From Ceratorhiza oryzae-sativae (Eukaryota > Basidiomycota > Agaricomycetes > Cantharellales > Ceratobasidiaceae): DNA of 64,000 nt. Every line of letters begins with the position of its first letter. Within the stretch, counting starts at the first letter, position 1. Made by a program: the position numbers and the translations under genes. The DNA lies in assembly GCA_030998015.1 (NCBI GenBank), contig JARWMV010000015.1, forward strand, positions 124,001 to 188,000, given 5' to 3'. Below the pieces are notes generated by a model. That model was not told the origin of the DNA. It saw only the letters and a list, made by a program, of their open reading frames with translations, and did no database searches. Positions 37,918 through 50,001 of the stretch are shown piece after piece.

Positions 37918-38559
37918 AGGAATCAACAGAGACAAGGAGATGGAGGGGTCTCAACACTAATGCTCTGAGTCCACTGGAACCATTATATTTGCTTGGAAAT
38001 GCCTCCTTGATGTTGAAATCAGGGCTGTGCAGATTTGCAGATTATTTTCCAGGACAAAAGTCTTGCAATCTCATGACTGAGATTTTTCTCACATGTGATA
38101 TGTATATGGGTGAAAAGCTGTGACTTTTTTGCATTTTATGAGTACATAAGCTAACAGTTGTGATGAGTTTTGCAAAAGTGTCCCCCTTTTAATGGATTCA
38201 CCTCCACACTGTTTGGACTGCAACAGGTGCTAGAATATTTTGTACAGAATGTGTTATATATCATTAGAAATCTATGAATTTTTCCTATTTTATGGTATAT
38301 ATGTTGTAAGCTTGCAGTGACAGTTAACTACAGGTATATCTGCAACAGCAGGAATGCAGGTAAAATGCCAGATACTGGCTGCAGGTGCAGGTGCAGGTAG
38401 GGGTCTTAGGGTGCCAGTTACTGGCTGCAGGTGCAGGTAACCAGCAAATTTCTTGCCTGACATCTCTACATAAAAGGAAGGTGTGTTTTGAAAATGTTCT
38501 TAAAAATGTAATAAATTGAGAAAATATTATGTGATAAATATATGCATGTCAGGTTGTGA

Positions 38560-39009
38560 CAGTGGCTGATGGACACCTGTTGCTGACTCAGCAACTGTGG
38601 ACAGTGGCTAAGTCAGGTGCTTAGTGCTGGGGCTTGCAATGTGGCCTTGACTCAAGGCCCTTCTAGCTATTACTTAAGTTAATAACTCAGCTAGGGACTG
38701 ATCTTCACACTGGATGCTTTAGAGGGAAATTGACAAGGGAGAGCAAGCCAGTCTACCCCAGCTTGCTCTCCTTGCTTTTTATACTATTCTTACCAAGAGA
38801 GTGACTAAGCATACATGCAGGATGAGTAAGAAAGAATGGTAGTGATCAGTCAGCCAGTTACTAATAATAGTATGTCCATCAGTCAGCAAGGCAGTAAGAT
38901 GAGTAAGGGTGAAAGCTAGTGATCAGTAAGCAAGAGACTAAAAACAGGATGTAGCTCAGTAAGCAAGTGGAGGTGCTTACTCATGAAAGGAGAGTAGCCA
39001 AGCCACAAG
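38560..39009. repeat. Inverted repeat Y, left arm
   Basis: Aligns in reverse complement with 40554-41195: outer ends TGGCTGATGGA, a shared GTCTACCCCAGCTTGCTCT segment, and inner ends at AGCCACAAG. The right arm differs mainly by a 201-base MITE insertion. Its interleaving with the R1 copies shows several rounds of insertion. Confidence 0.7.
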
Positions 39010-39888
39010 ACTGTTGATCATGGCTCATGACAGCCATGGACCTATATTCATGGGGCATGAGACATGCCTGCTGCAAGAGACCTTGCTGGAGGCTAAAGAG
39101 GGTCACATCAACCTGGGTCATGGATGGACCATTAAAAACAGTGTGTATTTCCTGTGCATAGCACACATGCCATAACACCACCCCTTCAGGGTCATTGGTA
39201 TTGACCACCTGCTGTGGTCCTTGTTCAAGGGACCCTCCCTCAAGGCTTGCTATGTCTGCCTTTTGGCTGGACTTTGAACAGAACAGTGTCTGCCCACTGC
39301 ACCCACTGCTGAAGCCAAACCCATACCACCCCAGGGTGCATATTGGTCACTGGAGTGCAACTTGTCAGCCAGTCTCCACTTCAGACTGCCCAAGGGATCT
39401 GCCTCAGGTTCACCCAATGATCCTGGTTGGCCCAAGGGTACTGGCACAACCTCCAGTACTGGCCTATCTGCAGCCTCAGATCAGGTATAGCCATGATACA
39501 TGGCACTCCCACACAGGTTTGCATGGAGGTCTTGGGGTACCCCCAAGTATGTATGCAGACCCTGAGGCAGGCCTGCAACAGGAGGTACCAGCTGGGCTGG
39601 TGTGGTGGGTGCAATAGTGGGGGCCAGTGTCACTGGTGCATTAGACAGGGAAGCCAGTTCCACCAGCTACAAGGTAGGGGCCAATGGACTCATTGGCACA
39701 TTGGCATAGAGGTTGTTGTCCTCTTCCTTGTAGTATGATGGGTCTTCATATAGGCCCAGGGCCTCTCACAGTGGCACCATCATGCTCAGTATCAAGTAAT
39801 CCTGCAAGTGGACTTGGTGCAACTTGTCAATCTGCTTGATGAGTTCCTTGAAATTTGTCAAGACCCCCTGTTTACTATCCATTGGTCT
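39010..39888 (-). pseudogene. Decayed coding remnant of a repeat element
   Basis: Minus-strand frames, broken by stops, read LTNFKELIKQIDKLHQVHLQ directly after the R1 repeat, then Pro/Leu/Gly-rich stretches such as LGQPGSLGEPEADPLGSL. The position just inside the 39889-40423 repeat fits a gag-like gene following its 5' LTR. No enzyme motif remains, so the element class is open. Confidence 0.45.
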
Positions 39889-40423
39889 TCCTTAAGTAGT
39901 GGCTAGGTTGTTTGTGTTGTCTATTTCTATCTACTGTGTGTGTTATTCTACAGTGTATGGTTGAGGTCCCTGTGGTGGACAAGATAAAGCAAGCTGAGGT
40001 CCTCCAGCTTGCTTCCTGTTTCTTATATACTCCACAAGGTGTGAGTCAGACCTCCCCACAGTCCACAGTGTTTACAGGTCATGTGAGTGGCTTGACCATG
40101 GATAAACAGTGTTGATGCTTCATGCAATAGTCTATAACCCTTACGTAAGTTGTTCTTAGTGTTGTTGCAGCTCTGAATCTTATAGAGCCATGCAAGCTCC
40201 AAGGGTCACATGATTTAAGCACTGAGGTCACATGATAACTTGCTGCTTGCTCCAAGTTACAATGGAGAGAATTGCAGGAGCAAGTTAGATAACCACTGTA
40301 AGCACCAGGCTAAGCACTGAGGTCATGTGACCTTGTTTATAGCTTGTTTGACTTAGGAGAAAATGCTATAAATTATAGGCTAATTCTCTTGTTATGTTAT
40401 GGCTGTCTGTGCAGGTCATAACA
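39889..40423 (-). repeat. LTR-like repeat R1, right copy (opposite orientation)
   Basis: Reverse complement of the 37450-37917 repeat, ending GCAGGTCATAACA. It contains one module of the sequence that is tandemly expanded in the CpG-rich copy at 43520-44058, here with CG changed to TG or CA. Confidence 0.65.
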
Positions 40424-40553
40424 TCTAATCTCTTACCAAGATAACTCCTCAGGTTCTGTAACCCCTTGTAACTCAATGTAATGCTCATGTCATGAGCCAC
40501 AATTGAAGGTCTCACAGCTAACCATCATTTTTTTGTTTGTTTGCAACTTTTTT

Positions 40554-41195
40554 CTTGTGGCTTGACCACTTTCCCCTCATAAGTAAGCACCTCCACTTGC
40601 TCACTGATCCACACTCCATTATTAGTCACTTGCCTACTGATCACTGCCATTCACCCTTACTCATCTTACTGTCTTGCTGACTGATGGATATACCATTATT
40701 AGTAACTGGCTGATTGATCACTGCCATTCTTTCTTACTCATCCTGCATGTATGCTTAGTCACTATGTTGGTTAGAATAGTATAAAAAGCAGTCTACCCCA
40801 GCTTGCTCTACCTTGTCAATTCCCCTCTAAAGCACTCTGTGTGAAGATCAGTCCCTAGCTGAGTTATTAACTTAATTTAGAGATGTCATGCAAGAATACT
40901 GGTGTACACCCACACTGGATTTGCTCGGCAAGTTTGAATCCATTGAAAAAACTGCATATATGCACGTGTTTGTGCTGTTGAGAGGTGTCTGCACATATAT
41001 ACAGTTTTCTCAATGGATTTGAACTTGCTGAGCAAATTCAGTGTGGGTATGCACTGGTATTCTTGTGTGACATCTCTAACTTAAGTAACAGCCAGAAGGG
41101 CCCCAAGTCAAGGCCATGTTGCAAGCCCCAGCACTAAGCACCTGACTTACCTGCTGTGGACAGCAGCTTACTCAGCAACAGGAGTCCATCAGCCA
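40554..41195. repeat. Inverted repeat Y, right arm
   Basis: Partner of 38560-39009. It carries the MITE at 40878-41078, which the left arm lacks. Confidence 0.7.
40878..41078. mobile_element. hAT-type MITE, 201 bases
   Basis: Terminal inverted repeats of about 77 bases start TAGAGATGTC (hAT ends follow YARNG) and reach AAAACTG. The flanking 8 bases are ACTTAATT on the left and ACTTAAGT on the right, an 8-base target-site duplication with one change. The other arm of repeat Y shows the empty site with a single ACTTAAGT. There is no coding sequence, so it is moved by a transposase in trans. Confidence 0.82.
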
Positions 41196-42019
41196 CAAGC
41201 ACATATGTTCATATGGTGTCAAGCCACAAAACAGTAGACACACACAAGGCATCAAGCTTACACAAGCCATGTGTCAGTAGTAGTCAGGATATAGTCCAGA
41301 CCCATTATGGGCATTAGCCACTTGTAAAGCAAAGTCAGATGGCCACTTTGAGAGGTTGTGACATTGTAGAGCAAGCTTCCCACTGGTCCATGGCAATAAC
41401 AATCCTTTCACCAAAGGAACAATCCATTAACATGTCCAAACCACCATCAAGACCAACCTCTCAACCTGAACAGGAGTCAGGGATACCAAGAAGGGTAACA
41501 AGGAGTATATTGGCACATGGGACACCCTTGGTGCAACCCAGGGACCACCCAGAACAAACCACCCCCCTACACAAGAACCCTCAAGACCACCAACCACTGA
41601 ACCACAGGAAGAAACACCAGGGGTAATCACCCCCATAGCCAGGCAGGTGAACAAAATTCATCCCATCATTGATGAAATAATCAAAGAACCACAAGATTCC
41701 CATCAAGGATAAGCACTTGAAACCCGTTTGTTCTGGAGATTCCAGGTGCACAAATTGCAGCCATCATTTCAAAATACAATATAATTCATTAGGAATATCA
41801 GATTAAAACATCCTGATAAGGGGATGCTAACATGACCAGGATTTTTCTGATTTTGGTTGGACCTAGTGAGAGATAAAATTGTACCTGCTGCTCATACAGC
41901 CATATTGGAACTTGTCTTCAAATTCTCCTAGATGTGTAAATTCCAGGTATATAGTTGGAAACACAGTTTTTCATAGCAAAATAGGAAATTTCTGCATACA
42001 GTGGGCTCACAGAGAAGCT

Positions 42020-42582
42020 CCTTTGAATCTGCTGTGTCCTCAACTGTAGAAAGCAACCCAAGCAAGCTGGCTCAACTTCAAAACTTGAGCAATGCATACC
42101 TCAGCCTTTTTGAGTGTCTAGGGGGTAAATAATCTATTCAAAAGGCTATTGATCTACAAAAGCTTGTGCTTTCATTAACTCAAGAAGGCAACCCAGATAG
42201 AACTGAATGGATGAGTGTGCTTGGAAGCTCATATAATGACCTGTTCACATCTTTTGGTAACCCCAAAAACCTCACAACTTTGGTCTCTTACTATGAGCAT
42301 GTCCTTGCTTTATGGCCAAAAGGTTTGCAAGGGAGGTCAAGCTTACTGAGTGACCTTGGGGGTGCTTATCAGGATCTCTTTGATCAGGGAGGTACTCAAG
42401 TGGATATTAAAATGTTGATTGAATATCACCATTAAGCTGTGGACAAGGGTTCAAGCAACAATTTTTGGATGCTGGGTTACCTTTGTGCTCTTGGAAGTGC
42501 CTACCTGTGTTTTTTCAAGTGCTTGAAAAGTATTGAACATCTTGATCAAGCAATCCAATATCTGCCATCAATCAAATGACAT
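42020..42582 (+). pseudogene. Decayed TPR-repeat gene, part left of the retrotransposon
   Basis: Repeats of the TPR type found in agaricomycete TPR-CHAT proteins are readable: LSNAYLSLFECLGG, IQKAIDLQKLVLSLTQEGNP, LGSSYNDLFTSFGNPKNL, LSDLGGAYQDLF and EHLDQAIQYLPS. In-frame stops include TAA after LGGK, TAA after IEYHH and TGA after SIK. The gene is split by the LTR retrotransposon at the GACAT duplication and resumes at 50525. Confidence 0.7.
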
Positions 42583-43100
42583 TGTCAGAGCTACAACCTG
42601 AAGAGTAATGTCAAACACCTAAGTGGCAATGACAAGCCTATGGGCAGTGATGCTGGAGGCTGTACTGACAACATCTAAGGTAGGATGTGCAGTGAGGGTG
42701 CAATAAGATGCAAGGAGGTAGAAGTAGGTGTGCTTGTCCTTAAGAGGACTGGGCAGGGACTGTGGACTGTAAGTCACACAGGTAGTAGAGGGGATACGAC
42801 AGGAGGTCGAGTTCTGAGGCTTAAGGCTCTCAGACTCTCCCTTATATATTCATACAATGAGCTATATCAAATACACATATGGTGCAAGACAACTATTATA
42901 AGATGTAAGAATGGTGCCATGTAACAGAATATTCCAGAAGGTACAAACAGAATGTAAACAACAACAAGGTCACATGATCATGTAAGTAATTCTATGCATA
43001 TATCCAATTAAACAGGACTTGTCCAAAAATATGAGAAAGAGAGATGTATAAAATATAGGAAAATCATAATAAAATCTGCATCATGGTCTAGGCCATGACA
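42583..43100 (-). repeat. 3' LTR of the gypsy element
   Basis: 518 bases, same length as the 5' copy. It keeps two CG sites (near 42795 and 42808) where the other LTR has TG. Confidence 0.92.
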
Positions 43101-43204
43101 CTTCCCCCCCATCAAGGTCCAAGTGCATTGGGATGGAGTCAGTGGAATTCTTTTACTTGTTGTTATGGGTCAGTGTTGTGACCCTCTGGAGGCTCCCTTG
43201 TGGA

Positions 43205-44155
43205 GCACTTAAGTAGTGGCTGCATTGACGGTTTGGTGCTATGCAGTATGTATTGAGCGTTCTAGTTACAGTGTTTTGCTATGGTCTATGGTGGTTGACG
43301 AGATAAAGCAAGCTGAGGCGTCCAGTCTTGCTTTATCCTCCTTATATATACCTGTGGCTGCGGTGGCTGTGGACATATTATCTAAGCACACTCCGCAGTA
43401 GGTGTAGGTTATGTACAGTACTATGGGTTAGGTAATTGTTTGTCTTAAGTTTGTGTGGCTCCGAATCTTATAGAGCCGCGCGAGGTCCGAGGGTCATGTG
43501 ACTTTTGGACTTAAGCACCCGGCGCTTAATCGCTGGATAAGCGCCAAGGTCACGTGACAACTCGCTCCTCGCTCCAAGTAACATGGGAGAGAAACGCTGG
43601 AGCGAGTTCAGGGTAACCACCGGCGCTTAATCATTGGGTAAGCGCCGAGGTCACATGACAACTCGCTCCTCGCTCCAAGTAACATGGGAGAGAAACGCTG
43701 GAGCGAGTTCAGGGTAACCACCGGCGCTTAATCGTTGGGTAAGCGCCGAGGTCACGTGACAACTCGCTCCTCACTCCAAGTAACATGGGAGAGAAACGCT
43801 GGAGTGAGTTCAGGGTAACCACCAGCGCTTAATCATTGGGTAAGCGCCAAGGTCACGTGACAACTCGCTCCTCGCTCCAAGTAACATGGGAGAGAAACGC
43901 TGGAGCGAGTTCAGGGTAACCACCGGCGCTTAATCGTTGGGTAAGCGCTGAGGTCATGTGACAACTCACTCTTCGCTCCAAGTAACATGGGAGAGAAAAC
44001 GCTGGAGCAAGTTCAGGGTAACCACTGGCGCTTAATTGTTGGGTAAGCGCCGAGATCACGTGATCTTGTTTATGGTTTGTTCCGCTTCGGGAAAAATGCC
44101 ATAAATCTGTACAATATTCAGTTGTTAGGTTATGTCTGCTAGGCGGGTCATAACA
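43205..44155 (-). repeat. CpG-rich copy of repeat R1 inside the gypsy element
   Basis: Shares the CTTAAGTAGTGGCT start and the GGTCATAACA end with the R1 copies at 37450 and 39889, but keeps CG where those have TG or CA. It is therefore a younger insertion, or has escaped methylation. It holds a 101-base tandem array. Confidence 0.6.
43520..44058. repeat. Tandem array, 101-base unit, five copies plus a partial sixth
   Basis: Units start at 43520, 43621, 43722, 43823, 43924 and 44026. Each has CGGCGCTTAA...TAAGCGCC arms, a CACGTG or CACATG E-box-like site and AACATGGGAGAGAAACGCTG. Copies are nearly identical. Confidence 0.9.
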
Positions 44156-45387
44156 GTCAGGGTACACTTGAATATCTAGAGCTTAAGCAAATGTAGATAT
44201 GTTAGTATACACTAATTGTACTCAATACTTCTTAGACTAGAGTAAGAAGGCTCAAAGTAGTTGCAATGCAATCAAGTAACACTCAAGGTAGTCTTAATCT
44301 TTCACAGTGTAAACTGACTAATTTATAGGTATAAAGAGCAAGACTACTATGGTCAGGTTCCCTTAGATATCTTAAATGTAGTTCAGCCCTAGTCACTTGG
44401 ACTAACTGATACTAATCTTAATTCTAGACTTAAGCAATAGCTTATAGGATAGATGGTGGGCTGCCTAATGCGTGTACTTCCTCAGCTACAGGTACTTAGA
44501 TTTCCTCTAATAGCTGGTACTTAATGTCATGCTCAATCAGGCAATATTGTATCCTTATATATCTCTGTATATAAGATACAACAAATCAGAAAATATATAA
44601 CTAATATGGTACTTTATTCCTCAGTACTAGTTATATAAGAAATCACATGCAGACAAGAGAAAATAGAAAGAGAAAAGAAACCAATAACCAGTCTGGGTTG
44701 AGTAGAGTAGTGAAGGAGGTGGTCTGGAAGGGCCTCAGAGGAGGTCCTTTTATACCCTGAGGAGGGCATTCCAGAGCCAAATAGATACATGCATGCCAGT
44801 GCGATCATCAAAAGAGGGTACTGCTATACTTGGGGTACACCCTAGCCCAGTATAGGATAAAAGAGTAAAGACAGGGTGTGGATCAAAGGCATTGATGCAT
44901 CTGAGACCTGCTATTGGCTTGTAGATCATATTATCATAGTATATACATTTAATGAATGGAGGCTACATCTCAGTGAGTCATAAGGTGAGTCAGAGAAGCT
45001 TCTGGATCAATTTGGGAAGCTCTCCTGGCTCACTGGAGTCATTAGATCTTGATTGATGGTCCAGTAAGATTCTAATGATCTTCGGGCCTTTCCAGCGTGA
45101 GGATTCTGTGGATCGCGACGATCTTCGGGCAGCAGATACCGCCAAAGATTAGCTATCGATAGAGCGCAAGATCGCTTTGATAGCGTAAGCGGTTGCCGAG
45201 ATATGAGCGGTGCGATGTTGTAATCAATATCTCCTGATAAGAGGAAATATCACAACCTCTGTATCTCTCTGAGATCTTATCGTAAAAACTTAATAAAATA
45301 TGCGTTGGAGAGCGGGAAATTTGTACTATTTAATGGAATGGAAGATAGTACAATTTAGAGCACATACAAATTCAAGTATTTCACAAT
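44156..45387. other. Non-coding insertion material inside the gypsy element
   Basis: Lies between the end of integrase and the R1 island. AT-rich, with CpG present again around 45050-45310. No coding signal or clear ends; perhaps another solo LTR. Confidence 0.4.
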
Positions 45388-48321
45388 TTAATTACAGAGG
45401 CATTGCTTGAAGTTGGCAGAGCAGACTAAAATAATAGAAAATGTTAGTGATCCATAACATTCTGCCATAGGCAATGCTGCTACCCAATCTGTCTGTCTAT
45501 GATTTATGTAGTGGCAAAGATATATTTTGACAAATTGGTTAAGTCTTTCGCTTTGCCTGTCAACCTGTGGTCTGTACGCTGTAGAGTAATGTGGTTCAAT
45601 GTTTAGGCATTTGTACAGTTGGCAGAGGAATTTGGCATTGAAGTTAGGGCCTTGGTCAGATATGGTTTTTTGGGGTAATCTGTGTAGTTTCCAGACAAAG
45701 TTTACAAATAGATTTGCAATGTCTACTGCAGTGGCTCCTGAGTGTGTGGGGATAAAGTGTACCATTTTTGATAATTGGTCCACCACTGTGAGTATTGCAT
45801 CATATCCTTCTGACATTGGTAATCCAGTGATCAAGTTGTAGGTGATTTCCTCCCAGGGTTTATTTGGTAAGTCTATGGGTTGTAGGAGACCAGGAGGGGC
45901 TTGATTTGAATGCTTGTTCCAGATACATGAGTCGCATGCCTGAATATAATTAACAACAGATTTTTTCATTCCGGACCAATAGTAATCTTGAGATAGGAGA
46001 TCTAGTGTCCTGAAATGCCCTGGATGCCCTGCTGCAGGATTGTCATGCTGGCTTTCTATGACTACTTGTCTGATTTCTGACTTGTTTGGTACATATATGC
46101 AGTCGTGGTAGTACAACAAGTCATCTTCTAGACACCAGCCTTTAACCAGAATGTTCTCCTCAAGGGACTTTAGAATCTTTGATACAGTCTTATCATCTGG
46201 TAACACATCCCTGATTAGATCATTGAGGGAATGGTCAGTGAGAATTGCTGAAATGAAAAGCTTGGGGCTGATAAGCAGCAGGGTTTCACCCCCCTCTTTA
46301 GCTGCCTCTCTCCAAAGTGATTCTTGTCAAGATAGTATATCAGCTTTTCTGTTTTGTGCCCCTTTTCTGTACTTGATTCTGTAATTGTAGTTGGCCAGGA
46401 AGCCCATCCACCTTGCTTGTCTCTGGTTTAAGTCCCTTTTTGTCTGGAAGAACTCTAGATTTTTGTGGTCTGAGAGTACCAAGACAGGGATTTCAGATCC
46501 TTCAAGCAAGTGATGCCATTCTTTGAATGCTCATATCATAGCCAGTAATTCTTTATCATGTATATCATAGTTTTGTTCAGCTGGTGATAGAGTTTTGGAA
46601 TAGAAGGCTACTGGATGTAATTTACCATCTTTGCCATACTGGTTAAGAATAGCTCCAGTGGCAAAGTTGGATGCATCACATTCCAGTATAAATTCCTTTG
46701 TGACATCTGGTTGGATTAAGACAGGAGATTCAACTAGTGCTTTTTTCAGAATTTGGAAAGATGCTTCCTCATTCTTACCCCATCACCAAGGGACATCTTT
46801 ATGCAAGAGCTGGTACATAGGCCAAGCTTGTCCTGCAAAGTCCTCTATGAAGCAGTGATAGTAGTTGAAAAACCCCAGTGCTTCCTGCACTTCCTTTATG
46901 GTACATGGTGTTTCCCAATTAACCACTTGTGTGACCTTTTTAGGGTCTGTTTTGACTCCTTCACCGTTGGCAATTACACCTAGGTATTCCACTTCAGAAG
47001 CATTGAAGACACATTTTTCCAGGTTGCAGTATAGCTGGTGTTTCCTAAGTTGGGATAACACCTCCTGAATGTGCTTCATGTGATCCTCAGGGTTTTTAGA
47101 AAATATAAGTATGTTGTCAAGGTATACTATAACTGACACATCTAGTAAATCCCTGAAGATTTTGTTCATGAAGTTCTGGAAGGTGGCTGGAGCGTTACAA
47201 AGACCAAACAGCATGACCAAGTATTTGAATAGACTGTGTTTTGTTTTAAACACTGTTTTCCATTCATCTCCTTCTTTAATTCTGACCAGTTTATAGCCAG
47301 ATTTAAGGTCCAGAGTTGTGAATACATGTGCTCCTCTCAATTTCTCTACCAAGGTGGAAATAAGAGGTATGGGATACATGTTTTGTACTGTGTTGGAATT
47401 AAGTGAACGATAATCAACACACATCCTTCTTTTGCCATTCTTTTTAGGAACAAAGATTACTGGAGAGCTGTATTGTGATTTGGAGGGTCTGATCAACCCT
47501 TTGTCCAACTGCTCTTTGAGTATTCTCCTTAATTCCTTGTCATCCAAAGGGCAAAGGGGGTATAATGGTCCTTTTACTGGTGCATTTTGATCCTTGAGGA
47601 CTATCTCAAGGTCATATGGACAGTGAGGAGGTAACTCTGTCACTTTGTCCTCAGAAAATATGTCTGCATAGTCTGGGAGTTCCTCTGGGATGCCTTCAAG
47701 TGGTTTTGATACCACAACACCTCCAGGGTCCCTAGGGATGCCTTCAAGAGGTTGGTAAGCCTTGACACCTCCTAGGTTTTTGTCAAATGGGTCAAGGACA
47801 CCACCAACATTGCCAGGAACTACATTAGATGCAGGGACGCAATTTTTTATACAAAAGTTTGAGTCAAAGGTAACACATTTGTTTGGCCAGTCAATATTTG
47901 GATTATGTAATTTGAGCCATGACATTCCTAGTACTAAAGTGTGTCTACCTATGTCTGCTACATTACAAACCAATTGTTTTTTATGACTACCTATTTCTAG
48001 AATAAAAACACAATCTGTATCAACAATACCAGAAGAGATTTCACGACCATCAATAACTTTTAATCTTTTTGGATTTTTCTTTTTGTAAGTGGGTATTCAA
48101 TATTGTTTGACTAGGTGTGGGTGTATAAAGCATGAGGATGCACCTGAGTCAATCATTGCCCAACCATGCATGGTTTGCATATGGTTGATGCTTTTATTTT
48201 CTGGAGTGGACAGGACTTGAGATGCAACAAAATATATATTTAAAGGGGACATGTTGTCTACAGCATATATTTCAAAGTCTGTACTGGTTTCGCTTGATAC
48301 ATTTGCCCTTTCAATGTTCAA
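45388..48321 (-). pseudogene. gypsy pol remnant: protease, reverse transcriptase, RNase H, integrase
   Basis: Protease has the active-site motif MIDSGASS. Reverse transcriptase covers 46783-47973, with FTTLDLKSGY and the catalytic box YLDN in place of YLDD. RNase H shows LECDASNFATG and a LSDHKNLEFF segment. Integrase has the zinc-binding His-Cys part ending CDSC, ISDQGPNF and SERLNQ of the DDE core, then is cut at 45388. Four of the in-frame stops are TGA, at least two exactly where the family has Arg (ADILS-stop and AMI-stop-AFKEW). No active enzyme is expected. Confidence 0.9.
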
Positions 48322-49661
48322 GCATCCTTGTTTTCCAACTCATCACCAGAAAGAGAAGCAGCTTGCCCAGAATAAGTTTTGGAGGGACAAGCACTGGAAT
48401 AATGGCCACAACCACCACAAGTGCTGCATATAACAGGCTTTTTTCCTTTCCCAGCTGAATCTAAATCCATGGGTCCAGGACCAGAACCTTTAGCCAGGGT
48501 AGGAGCTGAGGGAGCAACAATGATCAGATGCAAATCTTTTTGGATTTGTTTAAATGTGGTTTCTTCAGATGATCCATCATTCCATTTGATTGTGGGAATC
48601 AACTGCCCTTTGGCATTGCAGTTTATAGCTGAAATTGTTCCTTTGTGAGCCTTACCATCTGGACCAAGCGTGTACACCTTTTCCCCAACAGACATCTTTT
48701 CCCTGGCCTGGCCTTTGGGAGGAGCTGCTGATGGCAAGGTGGAAGCTTTGGTGGAGGTGCTAGCCACATTGGAAGAGGAAGAGTTTTTCAAAGATGGGTT
48801 TTCGGCCTGGAACAACTCAATCCACTGATCAATTCAGAGTGCCTTGTCTGCAAGAGTTTGCAAAGTGACATTGGCAGCCATGTGGTTGTAATCTTGGGCC
48901 AAAAGGAACTCCTTGATTTTGACTGTTAGTCCATTGTAGAAATGATTGCGAAGAGATGTGTCGTTGTAGCTGAGACCCTGGGAATATGTCTGGAAGTCCT
49001 TGAAGTATTCTTGGACCAAATTCTTTTGTTTGAGCAATTTGAATTTCACCCTGAAATTTTTGGTCTTGTTGGTGACATTCCAGCAAGTGTTAAATTGGGT
49101 CCAGAAATCATTGACATTATGAAGCCAAGTGACTGGATTGCCATTGATAATGTTGTCTTCCAAATAGGGTTCCAGCCACTTGTGGGCTTTGCCATCCAGG
49201 CAGGAGATGATGTATGCAATCTGCTCATCAGCAGTTGCAGAGGGATAAGAAGTCTGCAAATAATGGGCCACTGCAACCCTGAAGGATACCACTTTGTTTT
49301 TATCTGAACCATCAAATTTGGCAGGTGCCAATAACTTGGGTGCTTGAGTATGTGCAACAGAGGTGCTTGTGCCAGGTGCTTGGACTGCAGCCTGGAGCGC
49401 AACTATGTTTGTTTCAAGGTTAGATATGCCTGTATCATGTTCTGGAGAGTGGTGTTATGATGTGGAAAGTTCGGCTGACTGTTGATTGATGAATACTGCA
49501 AGATTGTTATTTATAGCAATCAGTGTGTCCTTGATTGTGTGGGTAAATGCTAATAGATCAGCTGGATTGGTGGGTACTTGAATCTGGGTGGCATCAAACT
49601 GAATCCAGGCAGGGGCAGGGTTTGGTGCAGACATAGCTAAAAAAGGAAGTGGGATAGACAA
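48318..49661 (-). pseudogene. gypsy gag remnant
   Basis: Three broken frames: 49455-49661, 48834-49331 and 48318-48815. The middle one is the retrotransposon gag core (FTHTIKD upstream, then FRVAVAHYLQTSYPS and KWLEPYLEDN). The last has a CCHC zinc knuckle (CSTCGGCGHYSSAC). A TGA after ADKAL and a TAA after LSTS interrupt it. The overlap with protease is in the -1 frame. Confidence 0.88.
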
Positions 49662-50001
49662 GTATGGTAGGTGCTCTTGATGCTGGGATTTTCACTCTCA
49701 AACACTGTGGCTGCTCTGCTACCTAGCGTTGGACAATGACTACAACTAATCAACAAGCCTTTGATGGGTGTGATATAGAGCGTCTTTTTTGCAAGCAGGT
49801 AGATCGCTGTCTGCAACACATGCAGTGATGGACAAGAGTCCTAGGGTTGGGCAATAGGTACTGTCTGCCTTGTAGACACCTGTTACTGGATAGTCTCTTT
49901 CTGCTTTCAATTATTATGCAGTCCAAGCCTTTCTCCATTTCACAGTAGGCTAGTACAGGGGTACGTCTCAATCCTGAGTGATAAGGAAGAACTTGACCTA
50001 A

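Noticed and set aside
39195..39617. 140-residue plus-strand frame
   Set aside because: Lies in CpG-poor repeat DNA; the minus strand carries the more protein-like remnant next to repeat R1.
41339..41626. 95-residue plus-strand frame rich in Pro and Gln
   Set aside because: Low-complexity composition in repeat DNA with stops straight after; no motif.
43520..44058. Possible CRISPR-like array
   Set aside because: Units are contiguous 101-base tandem repeats without unique spacers, in a eukaryotic genome.
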